Shown here one piece after another: positions 32,742 to 44,050 of a stretch of 64,000 nt of DNA (positions within the stretch are counted from its first letter, which is position 1; each line of letters opens with the position of its first letter). The stretch is from the NCBI RefSeq assembly GCF_000247695.1, contig NW_004624784.1:9637518-9701517 (forward strand). Direction: 5' to 3'. Under the pieces are notes generated by a model. The model did no database searches. It saw only the letters and a list, made by a program, of their open reading frames with translations, and was not told where the DNA came from. Source of the DNA: Heterocephalus glaber (Eukaryota > Chordata > Mammalia > Rodentia > Bathyergidae). A program made the position numbers and the translations under genes.

Positions 32742-33600
32742 AACAAGCCTTACAACTGAAAAATAAAAATACAAATATCCAAATTAGAGAATGGAAAAAG
32801 GATGTGACTAGACGTGCCTTCAGAGATAGACAAATCGCCAGTGAGCACAAGAAGAGATGCTCCACACCATTAGCCATCAGGGAGATGCAAATCAAAGCCA
32901 CAGTGAGATACCACTTCACACACTAGGATGTGGCTGTAATAAATGACAGAGTAGCAAGAGTTGTTAAGTGTGTAGAAAAATGAGAAACCTCATACACTGC
33001 TAGTAGGAATGTAAAATGGCACAGCCACTTTGGAGAACAGACTGGCAGTTCCTTAAACATAGAGTTACCATATGACCCAGCATCTCCACTTTCACCTGTC
33101 TACTAGAAGAAATGAAAACATCCATCCATACAAAAATGTGTATGTGAATGTACCTAGCAGCAGTATTCAGAGTAGGCAAAAATAGAAACAATCCAATGTC
33201 TATCAGCTTAGGGATGGACAAACAGAATGTGGTAAATCCAGGTCATGAAATAGAATTTGGCTGTAAAAAGGAATGAAGCACTGGTACAGCATGGATGAAC
33301 CTTAAAAACATGCTCTGTGAAAGAAGCAAGACACAAAAGGCCACATGTTTTTTAGTTCCCATTTACATGAAATGTCCAAAATAGGCAGCTCTATGCAAAC
33401 CTGAAGTAGATTAATAAAAAATAAGAGGTTGAGGGTGTTGGAGGTAAGTGGAGTGACTGCTAATAGATACAGAGTTTCTTTTGGGGAGTGATGAAAATGT
33501 TCAAAAATTGTTTGGGGTAATGTTTGCACAATTCTGAATATATTAAAATTCATTGAACTGTATACTTCAAAAGCACGAGTTGTATATTTTGTGGTATGTA
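32742..33600 (+). repeat. L1M LINE: end of ORF2 and 3' region
   Basis: Decayed L1 ORF2 C-terminal DNA runs into 3' UTR. Landmarks: 'gagatgcaaatcaaagccac', 'agtgagataccacttcacac', 'catacactgctagtaggaat', 'gttaccatatgacccagcat', 'gtaaaaaggaatgaagcact', 'acacaaaaggccacatgttt', 'gaactgtatacttcaaaagc'. Stop codons and indels break the frame. No LINE activity is possible from this truncated copy. Confidence 0.9.
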
Positions 33601-33717
33601 TACTTGTATCTTTGTAAAGTTTTTTGTGTGTCTGTATATGTGGAAATACAGATACAGATATATGAATGAGCTTTTCCTTGTGCCAGGAAGGGTCACTAGT
33701 GTCACACATGGCACTAC

Positions 33718-33782
33718 AGATACATAAACATGTATATACACAACTATATATATGGATGTATATATATATATATTTGTATGTA
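33718..33782. repeat. TA-rich simple repeat
   Basis: Alternating 'tatatatatatatat' with 'gtatgtatg' and 'catgtatataca' interruptions. Confidence 0.85.
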
Positions 33783-33904
33783 TGCAGCTTTCCTGATATA
33801 TAATATACATAAATATTTGTTTAAATATCTAGATGTACATACACAAACACACACATGAACATGTACAGAAAAGAGGAAAGACCATTGGAAGGTTCTTATT
33901 ATTT

Positions 33905-33992
33905 ATTTGTTTATTTTTTCGTGTTAGGGATGATCCCAAAGCCTTGTACACCCGAGGCATGTTCTCTACTACTGAGCTTCGCCCAGCCCCAT
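33905..33992 (-). repeat. ID-type SINE, antisense, diverged
   Basis: After a T-rich tail the plus strand reads 'gtgttagggatgatcccaaa', 'gccttgtacacccgaggcat' and 'gttctctactactgagcttc gcccagcccc', the reverse of an older ID variant. Confidence 0.7.
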
Positions 33993-34084
33993 TTGAGGGT
34001 TTTGAATGGGAGAATGACATGACTTGATTTATGTGTTTAAAGGAGTACTCCAGCACCTGTGTTGAGAGTTGACCATGAAGAGTA

Positions 34085-34460
34085 TTTCAGCTATCAATTG
34101 CTATGTAACAGACCACTCAGACAGCAGCTTAGAACAATGAAGTGTTATTATCTCTGACAGTTCTACAGGTTGATTGGGTCTGGCTGGGTGGTTTCACTTG
34201 GGGTCTCATGACTGCCATCAGGTGGTGGCTGGGGCCAGAGCCTTCGAAGGACTCCCCTGGGCTAGATGTCCATGATGTCTTCTTCTCTCTGAATATCTGA
34301 CTCAGACCTTTCCCACATGGCCTCTCTACAGCACAGTAGCTGGGACTGGTTACCTGACAGCTCAAGGGTTCAGGAGTCAGGATGCAGAGACTGCCAGCCC
34401 TCTTAAATGCTAGGAAAATAACCGTGGAAGCACATGGCCTCACTTGTGCTGTATTTTACT
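34085..34460. repeat. Old interspersed repeat, class uncertain
   Basis: Starts 'cagctatcaattgctatgta', 'acagaccactcagacagcag', 'cttagaacaatgaagtgtta' and continues with 'tctgacagttctacaggttg', 'tcccacatggcctctctaca'. I recognise this as a common mammalian repeat that begins with 'attgctgtgtaacaaa' and 'cttaaaacaa', but I cannot assign its class. Confidence 0.45.
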
Positions 34461-35309
34461 GATCCACGTTGTCACAAGTCAGCCCCAGACTTAAGGTAGT
34501 GGAAACCCCAAATCCCCTTTTTAGTGGAGGGAGTGGCAAGGATGTGGAGGGAAAGAGGAATTAATGGCAGCTATCCTGGAGACAAGCTACCTCAGTGCCT
34601 GGAGTGGAGTGAGGATGACCAGTGGACAAGAATATTTGTAAGTCGTAGTCCTTCCACCTTACAGAGTCCTGAGTGGAAAATATCACTCTTAAAACTGGCA
34701 TCATGGGCTTTGGTTTGGGGCTGTCCTCAATATGTCACCTGTGACTTGCTCAGTGATGGCCGAGTAAACCGAGCTTCAGTAGGGGTGAGGAATGGGGGAA
34801 AAAAAGAATCCAGATTAGGGATGAGAGCCCAAGGTGGAAGCTTGAGGGAGGCTCCTGGCAGTCTGCATGTGGGCTGTGGGTGAGGCGCTCCCGCAGCAGA
34901 GCAGATCAGCCACTTGCTAGTGTGGGAAAGGCAGTGTGCTCAGGGCTTGGGGTGGTAGGTACAGCAGCAGCCTCACCCTCCATGTAGGATTGGCAGTGAG
35001 CTGTCCAGAATGACATTAGTGCCTTCCAGAGGTCCTTTATCACTCATGGCACTACTTCCTGCTGACCCCAGGTGGATTCTAGGCCCCTGTAGTAATCGGA
35101 GAAGGAGCACAGTGTGAAGTCTATTTCAGGAGAAGGAAGAGGCCCGATGACGGAAATAACGCTAAACTACCAGAGAGGAACTAGCCACATGGGGTGCCAG
35201 GAGTTATGGGAGAGCCAACAGAAGAGCAGGGAGAGAAGTCTGGAAAAGAGAAGGAACGTTGACCCTGGGGAGAGTAGAAAAATGCTAATGCTACCTGGTC
35301 TTTTTGATA

Positions 35310-35430
35310 CCTTAATTTATAAAACACTTTATTATACTCATTTTACAGATGGGAAATGGAGGTCTAAAGGCTACCACTTAGGAAGTGGAGAGCTGAAACT
35401 TGACCCACCTGTACCTTCAGGGCTCTTCCC
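35310..35430 (-). repeat. MIR fragment, antisense
   Basis: 'aacactttattatactcatt', 'ttacagatgggaaatggagg', 'gaagtggagagctgaaactt'. Confidence 0.55.
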
Positions 35431-35727
35431 ACTGCTCCCAGCTGCCTGTTGGTTGACTGATTGCTGTTTGTGGGGCCATGGACTGGGTGATTTAGAGAGA
35501 GCCTATTCAGAATCACTTAGCCTGTGGCACTGTCCCTGACAGGGCACTTTAGGATCCCCATGACCCACTCTATTAAGAATTTCCAACATTCTTCCTGTGG
35601 CAGAATATGATTTCTTTGAGTCAGATTGGCTATGGGAGTTCCCTGCCCAAGGCCACCCTGTGGGGAGTAATAGAGCTACGTGCAACATTGCATAAAATGA
35701 GTGATCATGGTGGCTTACAGGTATTCT

Positions 35728-35858
35728 TTTAATTTTTAAAATTTGAGACGGTCTTACTAAACTGTTAAAGTGCTAAGGCTGGGCTTGAACTTGGCAATCC
35801 TTCTGCCTCAGCCTCCGAGTGTGCTGGGATTAAAGGTGTGAACCACCATATCCCGTTT
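35728..35858 (-). repeat. B1-type SINE, antisense
   Basis: 'aaatttgagacggtcttact', 'ggctgggcttgaacttggca', 'tctgcctcagcctccgagtg', 'tgctgggattaaaggtgtga'. A short direct insertion, 'gttaaagtgctaa', lies where the B1 body normally reads 'gcccag'. Confidence 0.78.
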
Positions 35859-36094
35859 GCAGGGATTCTTAAGCCTCAAAAATGGATCTAGTAGAAAGTA
35901 GCTCCAGCTGCAGTATAGCCAAGTAAATGCCAACTGTACATCCCCCTTTAACCCCTCTTAGCCTAGTTTTCTCTCCCGTTATGCACGACCCCTTCCTGCT
36001 GCCTCCCCTGCACTCCTGACGGACTCAAGCTGGTGCTCAGGGAGGCCATGCTTCTGGTTGGGCTGGGCTCTTGCTTTGTTGACACATTTCAGTG

Positions 36095-36700
36095 TTCTGT
36101 TTGGGTACAGCGAAGACTTTGAGTAGATAAACAGAGATCATTTTGCACCTTTTATATTATGACAAATACATATTGCAAAACACTGCTGCTTCCAAAATGT
36201 TTGGGTTGCAAAGCAGTGAGGAATTAACAGCTAGGCAGCTCCCGAGATGCTTGTACTTCATTTACACATCAGAAGTTTTTTTGCACTGTTCAGTAAAATA
36301 AGAGCGGGAAAACACACATAATGCAAGTGCACATTCACATATACACTGAGTGCACCTCCTGGGTTCTATATCGGGGATGTCTGAAATTAGTAAGTAGTTC
36401 TTTAAGTCCAGATAAACTGATAAATACCATTAATGGCTTAATTTATACTCTGGGTTTGAAATTTGACACACAGACACTATCTTGGCTCAGGAAACACAAG
36501 TGGTTTTGTGCCAGAGGTTTTAATGACTGATCAGTAATACAAATTGCTGCGTCACTGAACAGAAATAGCTTCTCCATGTCATTTGATCTGGAAACTCCTC
36601 TGGCCAGGCAGCAGTTAATAAATTTAAAAATAATTGCCCTCTTTATTCAAAGTCAAACTAATTAGGAGTGGGTTTTACAAATCATAATGTTGTTTGAGCC
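36095..36700. promoter_or_regulatory. Candidate long conserved non-coding element
   Basis: About 600 bp, repeat-free, AT-rich and highly structured. Examples: CCTTTTATATTATGACAAATACATATTGC (read as separate words, 36149-36177), CTGATAAATACC (GATA/FOX-like, 36417), CCATTAATGGC palindrome (36427), TTTTAATGACTGATCAGTAAT (36520-36538), TGCTGCGTCA (MAF/CRE-like, 36545-36554), and TAATAAATTTAAAAATAATTG (36616-36636). TCAAACTAATTAGG (36653) is a homeobox core. It is the strongest enhancer-like block in intron 4 by eye. Target gene presumed ZBTB16. Confidence 0.45.
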
Positions 36701-37164
36701 ACTGTACATTCCCGTTTGGGACTTGAACAGGCCTGGGGGTAGCAGACAGAATTGGGTGGTGTGAATTAGAGGGCAGAGATACCTGACTGCTGAGGGAGGG
36801 CTTGGACATCCTTGGTGTGTTCTAGGGAAAAGGCAAAAGGTATCCACAAGGAGGCTGTGAAGGTCACCTGTATGAACATTGAACTTTTGCAGTCCACTTG
36901 TAGGACACTCAGAGCAGCCTCCTGACCTGAACATGGGGACACTGGAGTCATGGCTGGTATGTGGGGGCAGACTATAGAGGCAGAGGCAGGAACAGGAGAG
37001 GTGGATGTGCACATGACAGAATAGGGAGATGGACATGCCCAGAGTCAGGGGAGTGGATAGGCTGTCCTCTGGAGGACTTTACTTTCTACGGAGTGGATCA
37101 GGTTTGTTTTGTGGACTGAACATGGAGCCTGAAGTCAGAGTACACAGTTCAGGATATCAGTACA

Positions 37165-37420
37165 TTATGACTCAGAATTTGGGGTCTGGTGTCACATTGT
37201 CTAGATTCAAATTCTAGCCCCATCACTTACAAGCGTTATGATGTTGGGCAGATTGCATAACTTCTCTAAGCCTATATTTGTCCCTTATGACATCAGGACA
37301 ATTATGGTGCCTATTGAATATGGAGCACTGTAAGGGTTTAATTTGGTAATCTATGTAAAGCACTTAGCCTAGGCCTTGCATGGAGTGAACTCTTGGGAAA
37401 TGGGGGTGATTTCCATCATT
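37165..37420 (+). repeat. MIR SINE, near full length
   Basis: 'tttggggtctggtgtcacat', 'agattcaaattctagcccca', 'gatgttgggcagattgcata', 'acttctctaagcctatattt', 'tatgtaaagcacttagccta'. Confidence 0.85.
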
Positions 37421-38219
37421 GCATCGTCACAGTCTCCATCAAAGATGAAGGATGCTTGTCCCTCACTGGGTGGTGAGAAAGGAAGGGTCAGTCCATGGTG
37501 ATGGTGGAACAGGAACAGGAAGATCATCCACCTGCCCTTCTGGGGTGGGGGTCTGAGGTCTCCGAGGATCTCTGCCTATGTCCTCTGGCCAAAGGACATT
37601 TTCAGGGTTCCCATCCAGCTCACAGCCACTGGGGCCCTCTAAGTACAAATAAGAGAAGTAAAGGCAGAATGAAGTTTTACATTTTGAACAATCTCTTGGG
37701 GGCGGATTTGGTAGACCTTAAGAACCCGGGCTCTGGACTGCCCAAAGCTATCTAGAGGAGCCAACTCCCTGTCAATATCTAAACAAGTGATACCTAAACC
37801 TAGGCCAGATAGGCCACAGAAATGGGGTCAGGGTTAAGCAGTGTGTCAGCCTTTGAGAGCCTCAGGAAGATGTCCTGCCACATCTTAGCAGAGGACTCAG
37901 TGATGCCCTCTCAGACTGAGGAATACTGAGTTTCCTAGTGAGGCTCTGTGCCAGCTATCACCAGGAACTTGGGTATTCTGTATCTCTTGACACTTCAAGT
38001 AAAATCTTCCATCTTATCCTACCTTTTCCCTAGTAAGGAAAAGAGGCAAAGGTGGCTAAGGTTATTCCCAAGTTTAGCTTGCACTAGACTTTAGACTAGA
38101 TCCAGAGAAATTCTGCTCTCCTCCAGCTCCAGCCTGCTCCTGCAGGTTGCCCAGATGAGCAGTTAGATTTGCTGAAGATCAGAATAGCCTGTGCAGCTGT
38201 CCCCCACCCACCACATTGT

Positions 38220-38530
38220 TCTGTCATTCATTTATTCCCTGAGTCTTTAAGTGCCTATGATATACCAAGTGCTTTGTGGATTCAGTGCATTATGGTGAAC
38301 AAAACATGGCCCCCGCCTTCCTGAGAGCTGCAGTGCTGTGGAGGAAATGAGTAAGTTGGTTGAACTTGCCTTAGGTACAGATAATTCAATAACTGGCCTC
38401 TCTTGGATATTTCTGAGTTATGACTATTAAGTCTTCACCACAGTTCTAAAAGGCAGACACTGTTTTCTCCCTGGACTTTGGTGGGGGAAACTGAGACTAG
38501 AGGATTCAGGAACACCAGTCTGAGATGTGT
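38220..38530. repeat. Unnamed ancient repeat fragment followed by antisense MIR
   Basis: 'tgcctatgatataccaagtg' and 'atggtgaacaaaacatggcc' match the start of the ancient family seen at 32190. From about 38380 the sequence reads 'tgactattaagtcttcacca' and 'aaaggcagacactgttttct', a reverse MIR remnant. Confidence 0.45.
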
Positions 38531-40007
38531 ACCTCAGGTGCCTGCACTCCCGAACCCCTGTTTTAACATTGTCTTCCCTCTCCTTGGGGCCTGGGCATCA
38601 AATCTGATGTGCAGAGCAGAGACTCAAACTCCATATTTGAAAAAGAGGGGTCAACTAAGAAGAAATAATCCCAACTAAAATTAGGACCCACAAGTTTGTT
38701 CTTAGAGACAAGGTTCTCTTCACTCTGACTACAAAATAAGAACTTTGTTTTGTAAGCCTAGAAAAAGTTGTGTGGGTTCCACATTTCTATGTCCCAGGGA
38801 AAACCACTCAACCAGATGCAAATGTGGAGATGCTTATTGTTATGGACTTGGTGGTGAGGGCTCTGTCTCAGGCTCTGCTCTTCCCTTCCGGCAGTGGAGG
38901 AAGCCCTGCCCCAAGCATCCTCCCTTCCCAGGGTGAAGGAGGCTAGAGGGAGTTATGCATGTACTCTGTAGCTTCTGACCACCGCTTTGGAGGTATGAAA
39001 TTGTAGCCCTAAACTCAGTGCTGGCTGGCTGCTTCTCCTAGTCCGTCTCATTCCTGATTCGTTAATGATGCTCAGAAAAAGCATCAGAGACATTTCTGGC
39101 TTGGAACTTCAGGGTAGAAAATGGAGCCTTGTTTGGAGGTTTCTGGGTGGTGGCTGACCGTGGAAGGAATGGCAGGGAGACCAGGCGGGGCAGAAGATTT
39201 AAAGAGTGAGCAGCAACATTCCTTCCCTCAGGGTGGCTGCCAGCTGGCTTTACCCCTCTGCTGCCCTGGGCTTGGCAAAAGGGGCAGCACTGGGCACCTA
39301 GGAGCCTAGTCAGAGTGGCTGGCCCTGTTCCTACAGCAATAGGAAAACTAGCAACTGTCCTGGCTCCTCTTCTAAGCACAGCTCTCAGGTCTGACCCCAG
39401 AGGAGTTGGGGAGGGCAGGGGGCAGATGAGGAGAAATAACTCAATCTGCCTAAAACTTTAATGGGAGTAAAAAGGAAGAAAGATCCCGAGTCCCCTGCCC
39501 AAGCTGGAGGGTAGGGGGAGGACAGGGTAGTGAGCCATTAGAGGGACATGTGGACTCCATGCAGGTTGGCATGACCTCCCCATTGAGAGCATAATAGCTT
39601 TTGACTTTTATAAATATCAGAGGTGATTTGTATAGCATTTCACTTGGTGTGCCAAGGAATTCAACACGAGAGCACTGGAGCTCAGGAACGGCCTCAGAAC
39701 GTCATAGGCACTTTGGGAGAGGGTCATGTGCTGCTGTTTGTACAGTCAGTGCCCCAGCATAGATTTACTCTTGACCTAATTTCATGCTGTTACTATAAAG
39801 GCATGTTTGATGCCTAATATAGAGTTTTATTTTCCAAGCACAGAGCTCTCAGCTCTGTTGGAGCTGCTTGCTGCAGAGTGGGGAGGGACAACCCAGCTGT
39901 CACCTGCGGGCCCAGACAAGCTGCCTTCTCCTCCACTGTTCCCTGTCAGGGCCCCTCTGGCCACCTTTGGGAAGGACTCCCCCCATACTATTTTTTTAAC
40001 TAAGGAG

Positions 40008-40350
40008 TTTTATTTTAGGTTTACAATAAAATGGCTTTGAAGATGAGAGACTTCCTGTGTAAGCCCTGTCCTCACACATTCACAGCCTCCCTCACTGCCT
40101 GCATCCCACACCACTTTGGTCCATCTGTTAGAATCAAGGAACCTACATAGATACATCATTAGTACCTAAAGCCCATAGTTGACATTCAGTTTGTTTTCGG
40201 TGTTGTATACTCTGTGGATTTGGGTGAGTGTATAATGACCATGTATCTACCATTGTAGTATTGTACAGAGTGGTTTTTCTGCCCTGAAAATCATTTTGCT
40301 CTACCTTTCCATCATCCTACTACTTTTCCTGTGAAGCATTGATGCTTTCC
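40008..40350. repeat. Ancient L1-like fragment
   Basis: 'ttttattttaggtttacaat', 'cacattcacagcctccctca', 'tgttagaatcaaggaaccta', 'catagatacatcattagtac', 'gtgtataatgaccatgtatc', 'gtagtattgtacagagtggt'. I know this block from many mammalian genomic copies and believe it is an old L1 3' segment. Confidence 0.5.
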
Positions 40351-40654
40351 ACGGTGTTTCCAGGGGACCAATGGTGTTTGGTTATCTTGGGGTTGGAAGA
40401 GAACTGACCCAAGGCAGGTTTGGGTTAGAAAAGGCTGAAACTCCTTCACTTCTCACTCATCTTGCACATCTGCTTCATGCTAGGCATTTATACTACGTCC
40501 TGGGACAGGGATACAGCTGGGGGATGACATAACACGGTCCCTGTCCTCCACCAACCTCCTACCATAGCAGAAAGGATGTTGTACATTATTGTTAGAGATG
40601 CGGGAAGGCAGCATGGTATTTAGAAGCGACAATAAATTAGGAGAAAAGAGAAGT

Positions 40655-40965
40655 AGGTCCTTATCCTGGCTCTGGAACGGACTTGCTTTATGACACGGGA
40701 CAAATTGCTTTGTTTCTCTGCCTCCCTCAAATGTAGGGTGTGGGAGTTGGGCAAGAAAAAGTGCTGTTCAGGGGTTTGTTTGGGGGTTCCAAGCACAGCC
40801 TAAGATTCTGATCTAGTATTGATAGTTTACATTTTTCTCGACCTCAGTTTTCACATTTGTAAACTATGATTAATAATAGATGGCTGTTATAAGGACTCAA
40901 TAAAATAATACACATAAAGTACTTAGCTTGTTGACTGAATGTAGAACAGCATGGGCCTCCTGTGG
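40655..40965 (+). repeat. MIR SINE, split
   Basis: 'atcctggctctggaacggac' and 'atgacacgggacaaattgct' are the MIR 5' half. After about 100 bp, 'gacctcagttttcacatttg', 'aaggactcaataaaataata' and 'cataaagtacttagcttg' are its 3' half. Confidence 0.6.
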
Positions 40966-41569
40966 TAGCTGTCCCTACTCTGATTTTAGAGGTCTATAGT
41001 TACTGTCCTCAGATGCAGACAAGTGTTTTCTTCACTTTATCTTAAAGCTTATTCCTAACTCTATTTTCCACACCTACAAGTATCTGAAAAGGGGACTAAA
41101 GATGAAGATCTTTTGCTTTTTAAAAGCTCTTGAAATTTGAAGGGAATGATGGAATTTGATCTTTTACAACTATATAGTATCTAACAGAGTTGCCTGACAC
41201 CACCAAGAGGTGGGCTTCCCCGTCTGTCCCCCTGATGAGGAGCCCCATGCTCAGAGTGGTGTAAATAATCTGACTCAGCCAGTGGCAGGGCGGGATTCAG
41301 ACTGACACCCCAGAGGTGAGTGATGGGACTTTTGAGGTTCCCATTGTCTTTCCTGTTGTTCAGTTGCCTCTTTCTTTTCACAATTGTCCCCACACCAGAA
41401 CCCTAGTCACCACTATCTTCTCCTGTACCCATCTCAGCCACCCCCCATGCTTCTCCTTTATCCTTTCATGTGCTGCTTTCTGCTCCTATTCCTCTCTGGT
41501 GTCTCCTCCTTCTCCTTAGTATCACCACCACTGCCCAGTGACAGAAAGGAGTTAATAAAAACCCATGTG

Positions 41570-41900
41570 TAACTGAAACTTGAAAAGCCATAAATCGCCT
41601 TGTTTTTTCTAGGATGTTGGTAGCATTTTGATTTAATAGTTGGACAAACACAAGGGCCTATTTTATTCAGAGTTTACAGGCCTCAAGGCTGTTATTCCTC
41701 CAAATTTAATAGCATTGAAATTGCAGGGTTTGCTATAATTTGCCTATCGCTTTCTGCTCCACCATTGATGTTTATTGTCAGCGGGATGGAATCTCAGTCC
41801 GACTCACTTAGATAACATGTCTGTTAAACATTTAGATAATTGTGCCATCATTAACTTGTCACATTATTTTAGAGATTCAAAACAGAGGCAGGGTAAGTAG
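41570..41900. promoter_or_regulatory. Candidate conserved non-coding element with paired GATA motifs
   Basis: Repeat-free AT-rich block. AGATAA occurs at 41810-41815 and 41834-41839, 24 bp apart. TGTTTATT (forkhead-like) is at 41769 and several CpGs persist (near 41596, 41749, 41782, 41801). CATTAACTTG and CATTATTTTAG words follow. ZBTB16 is expressed in GATA3-dependent innate-like lymphocytes, so a lymphoid enhancer is an attractive reading, but it is inference. Confidence 0.43.
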
Positions 41901-42189
41901 AGGCACCCAAGGGGATGGGGTGGGGGAGGCGGAGGAAGAAGAGGAAACTACCTAGATGAGGGAGTTGATTGCACACTCTGCCTGTGTAACTGGTTGAAGG
42001 TGTCCAGGTTAAGCAGGTGTGTGTTTCAGACATGGGTCTAGGATGCTCCCTGCTGCATCTCTGTGAACCTCAGACCACTGACTACCATCAGGACAGCCAA
42101 GCCTGCTGCTTAGTGACCTTCAGACAGCTTGGCAAATGCTCAGAATTCCTGGATGCTTTATTCCCAACTTTGTCCTTTATGTACCGAAC

Positions 42190-42545
42190 ACTGATTTTAA
42201 AATTTCCCCTCAGGATGCTGATTGCAACATTATTTGTAATTACAGAGCATTGAGAACAACCTCAATGTCCAAAGGTAAGGAATCTGTAAATTATGGTACC
42301 TGGTGTAGAAAGATGTCTCTGATGTTTTGCATGATAAAAGCTGGTTAGAGAAAACAAATTATTGAGTGCGATCTCATTTAATATAAAATAGAAGCCATCC
42401 TGTAAGAGTCTGTAAGGCTCTATTCCTATTAATAGTGATCATCTTTATAAATAGAATTTCAGGGCAGAAGGTGTTTTGCTTTCTACTGTATTTTTGAATG
42501 GTAATATTTGTAGGCATATGCCACTTACATAATTTTAAAAACTAA
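42190..42545 (+). repeat. L1M LINE 3' fragment
   Basis: 'gctgattgcaacattatttg', 'aacaacctcaatgtccaaag', 'ggaatctgtaaattatggta', 'agaaagatgtctctgatgtt', 'gcgatctcatttaatataaa', the typical L1M 3' order in sense. Confidence 0.75.
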
Positions 42546-43089
42546 AAGTCTCTTTATAACTGAAAAGCCTGCAGGTACAAGTAGAGGGGTTTTGAGCGAT
42601 CAAGGACATTTATATCTCAGCCACAATGGCAAGTGCCTTGGTTTCCCATTCTTTGGCCAGACAAATGCTATGTGAAGAGCTGAGCACACTGGAATGGGCT
42701 TGTGCCAGCCTCAGAGGTCAGGACTGCTGTCCTGTTTACCACGGGTAAAGACAGAGGAAGTGAGTAGCAAGAGAGATTTTCATTATACCTGGAGTGGTGA
42801 CAGAGGCTGGGACTAATGGAAATAGGCTCAGCTGAAAGTGGGGGCAACCTCATTTGGGAGATGCTGGGAGCAATTAAATATCAATAATAGTGGGTTCTAA
42901 GATGAGACTGCAATACAACCACCAACCAGAAATGATGGGGATGCACCCTGTGGTCCCACGAATTCCTGGGCTGTAGATCTCTCTGTCTGGCTTTGGACAG
43001 TGTGTCACGACCTACACCCTCAGAACCTCCGCTGTGACTCGGCAAGAGAATTCTCACTGTTGCCTCTCCCAACTCATGCACAGCCCCAT

Positions 43090-43270
43090 GACACTGAAGA
43101 ATAGGCAAAACTGTACAATTCAAGACATGGGTTAATGCTTCTGCAACTGTACTGTAAATAATGCAGATATTTGGGAGGGGGAGGCCAAACAATGTAAATA
43201 TTTTATAGATGATAGGTTAATAATGTGTATATTTAGAAAAGCAGCTTAAATATTTCATATACTGCAGTGT
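43090..43270. promoter_or_regulatory. Candidate small conserved block
   Basis: AT-rich, repeat-free, with two related words GTAAATAATGCAGATATTTG (43153) and AATGTAAATATTTTATAG (43190), both forkhead-like, and TTAATAATGTG. Weak case. Confidence 0.28.
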
Positions 43271-43549
43271 AGTCTTGCTTAAAGGAAGAACTGAGCTTCT
43301 GAGGCCTTTGCATCAAGTGTAGAGGGGTGAGGAGCCCTGAGTGAAGGGCTGAGAAGCAATGAAAGTGCATGTGACAGACTAGAATGTGATATGGACAGGC
43401 AACTGTCAATGATTTGGAACCCAAGTAAGTTGGAAGTCTCAGAATTTTTAAATTATTCCTTAAATATCATATATTTTTAATATGGAAGAGCACAGATAAT
43501 ACCCTAATAACAAGAATTTATTTCTAAAAAAGCAACTTCTATCCTAAGA

Positions 43550-44050
43550 GAATTGAAAATATGCATCTGCACAAAAGTTTACACGTAAACATTCTTGGCA
43601 GCATCATTCATAATAATCCCAAAGTGGAAACTGCCCAACTGCCCATCAACTGTTGAATGGATAAACAAAATGTGGTATATCCATACAATGGAATATGATT
43701 CAGCCATAAAATATAAGCCATTCCTACATGGTACAACATGGGTGAGCCCGAAGAAACATTACGATAAGTGAACAAAGGTATAGACAGAAAAGGTCACATG
43801 TCATGTGATTTCTGTTTATATTCTATTTATATGTCTGTACACATAATGTAAGTTATTGGCTGTCAGTGGCTGAGGAGGAGGAAAAGGAGAAAGAGGAGGA
43901 ATGACTATATATGAGTACTGAGTTTCTTTTTGGGGGGATAAAGAACCCTGGAATTAGATGGTATTGATGATGTTTTTCAGCTTTGTGAATTCTTTAAGAA
44001 CCATTAATACAGTGAATGTTATAGTATCTGAATTATAGCTTAATGAAAAG
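43550..44050 (+). repeat. L1M LINE 3' fragment
   Basis: 'gagaattgaaaatatgcatc', 'ggcagcatcattcataataa', 'tgttgaatggataaacaaaa', 'tgtggtatatccatacaatg', 'gattcagccataaaatataa', 'gtgaacaaaggtatagacag'. More complete here than the related copy at 33130-33330. Confidence 0.9.

Noticed and set aside
32410..32919. 169-codon minus-strand open frame
   Set aside because: It lies across an ancient repeat copy and the start of an L1M fragment in antisense.
32742..33600. Possible active LINE
   Set aside because: Only a truncated, frame-broken ORF2 end and 3' region are present.
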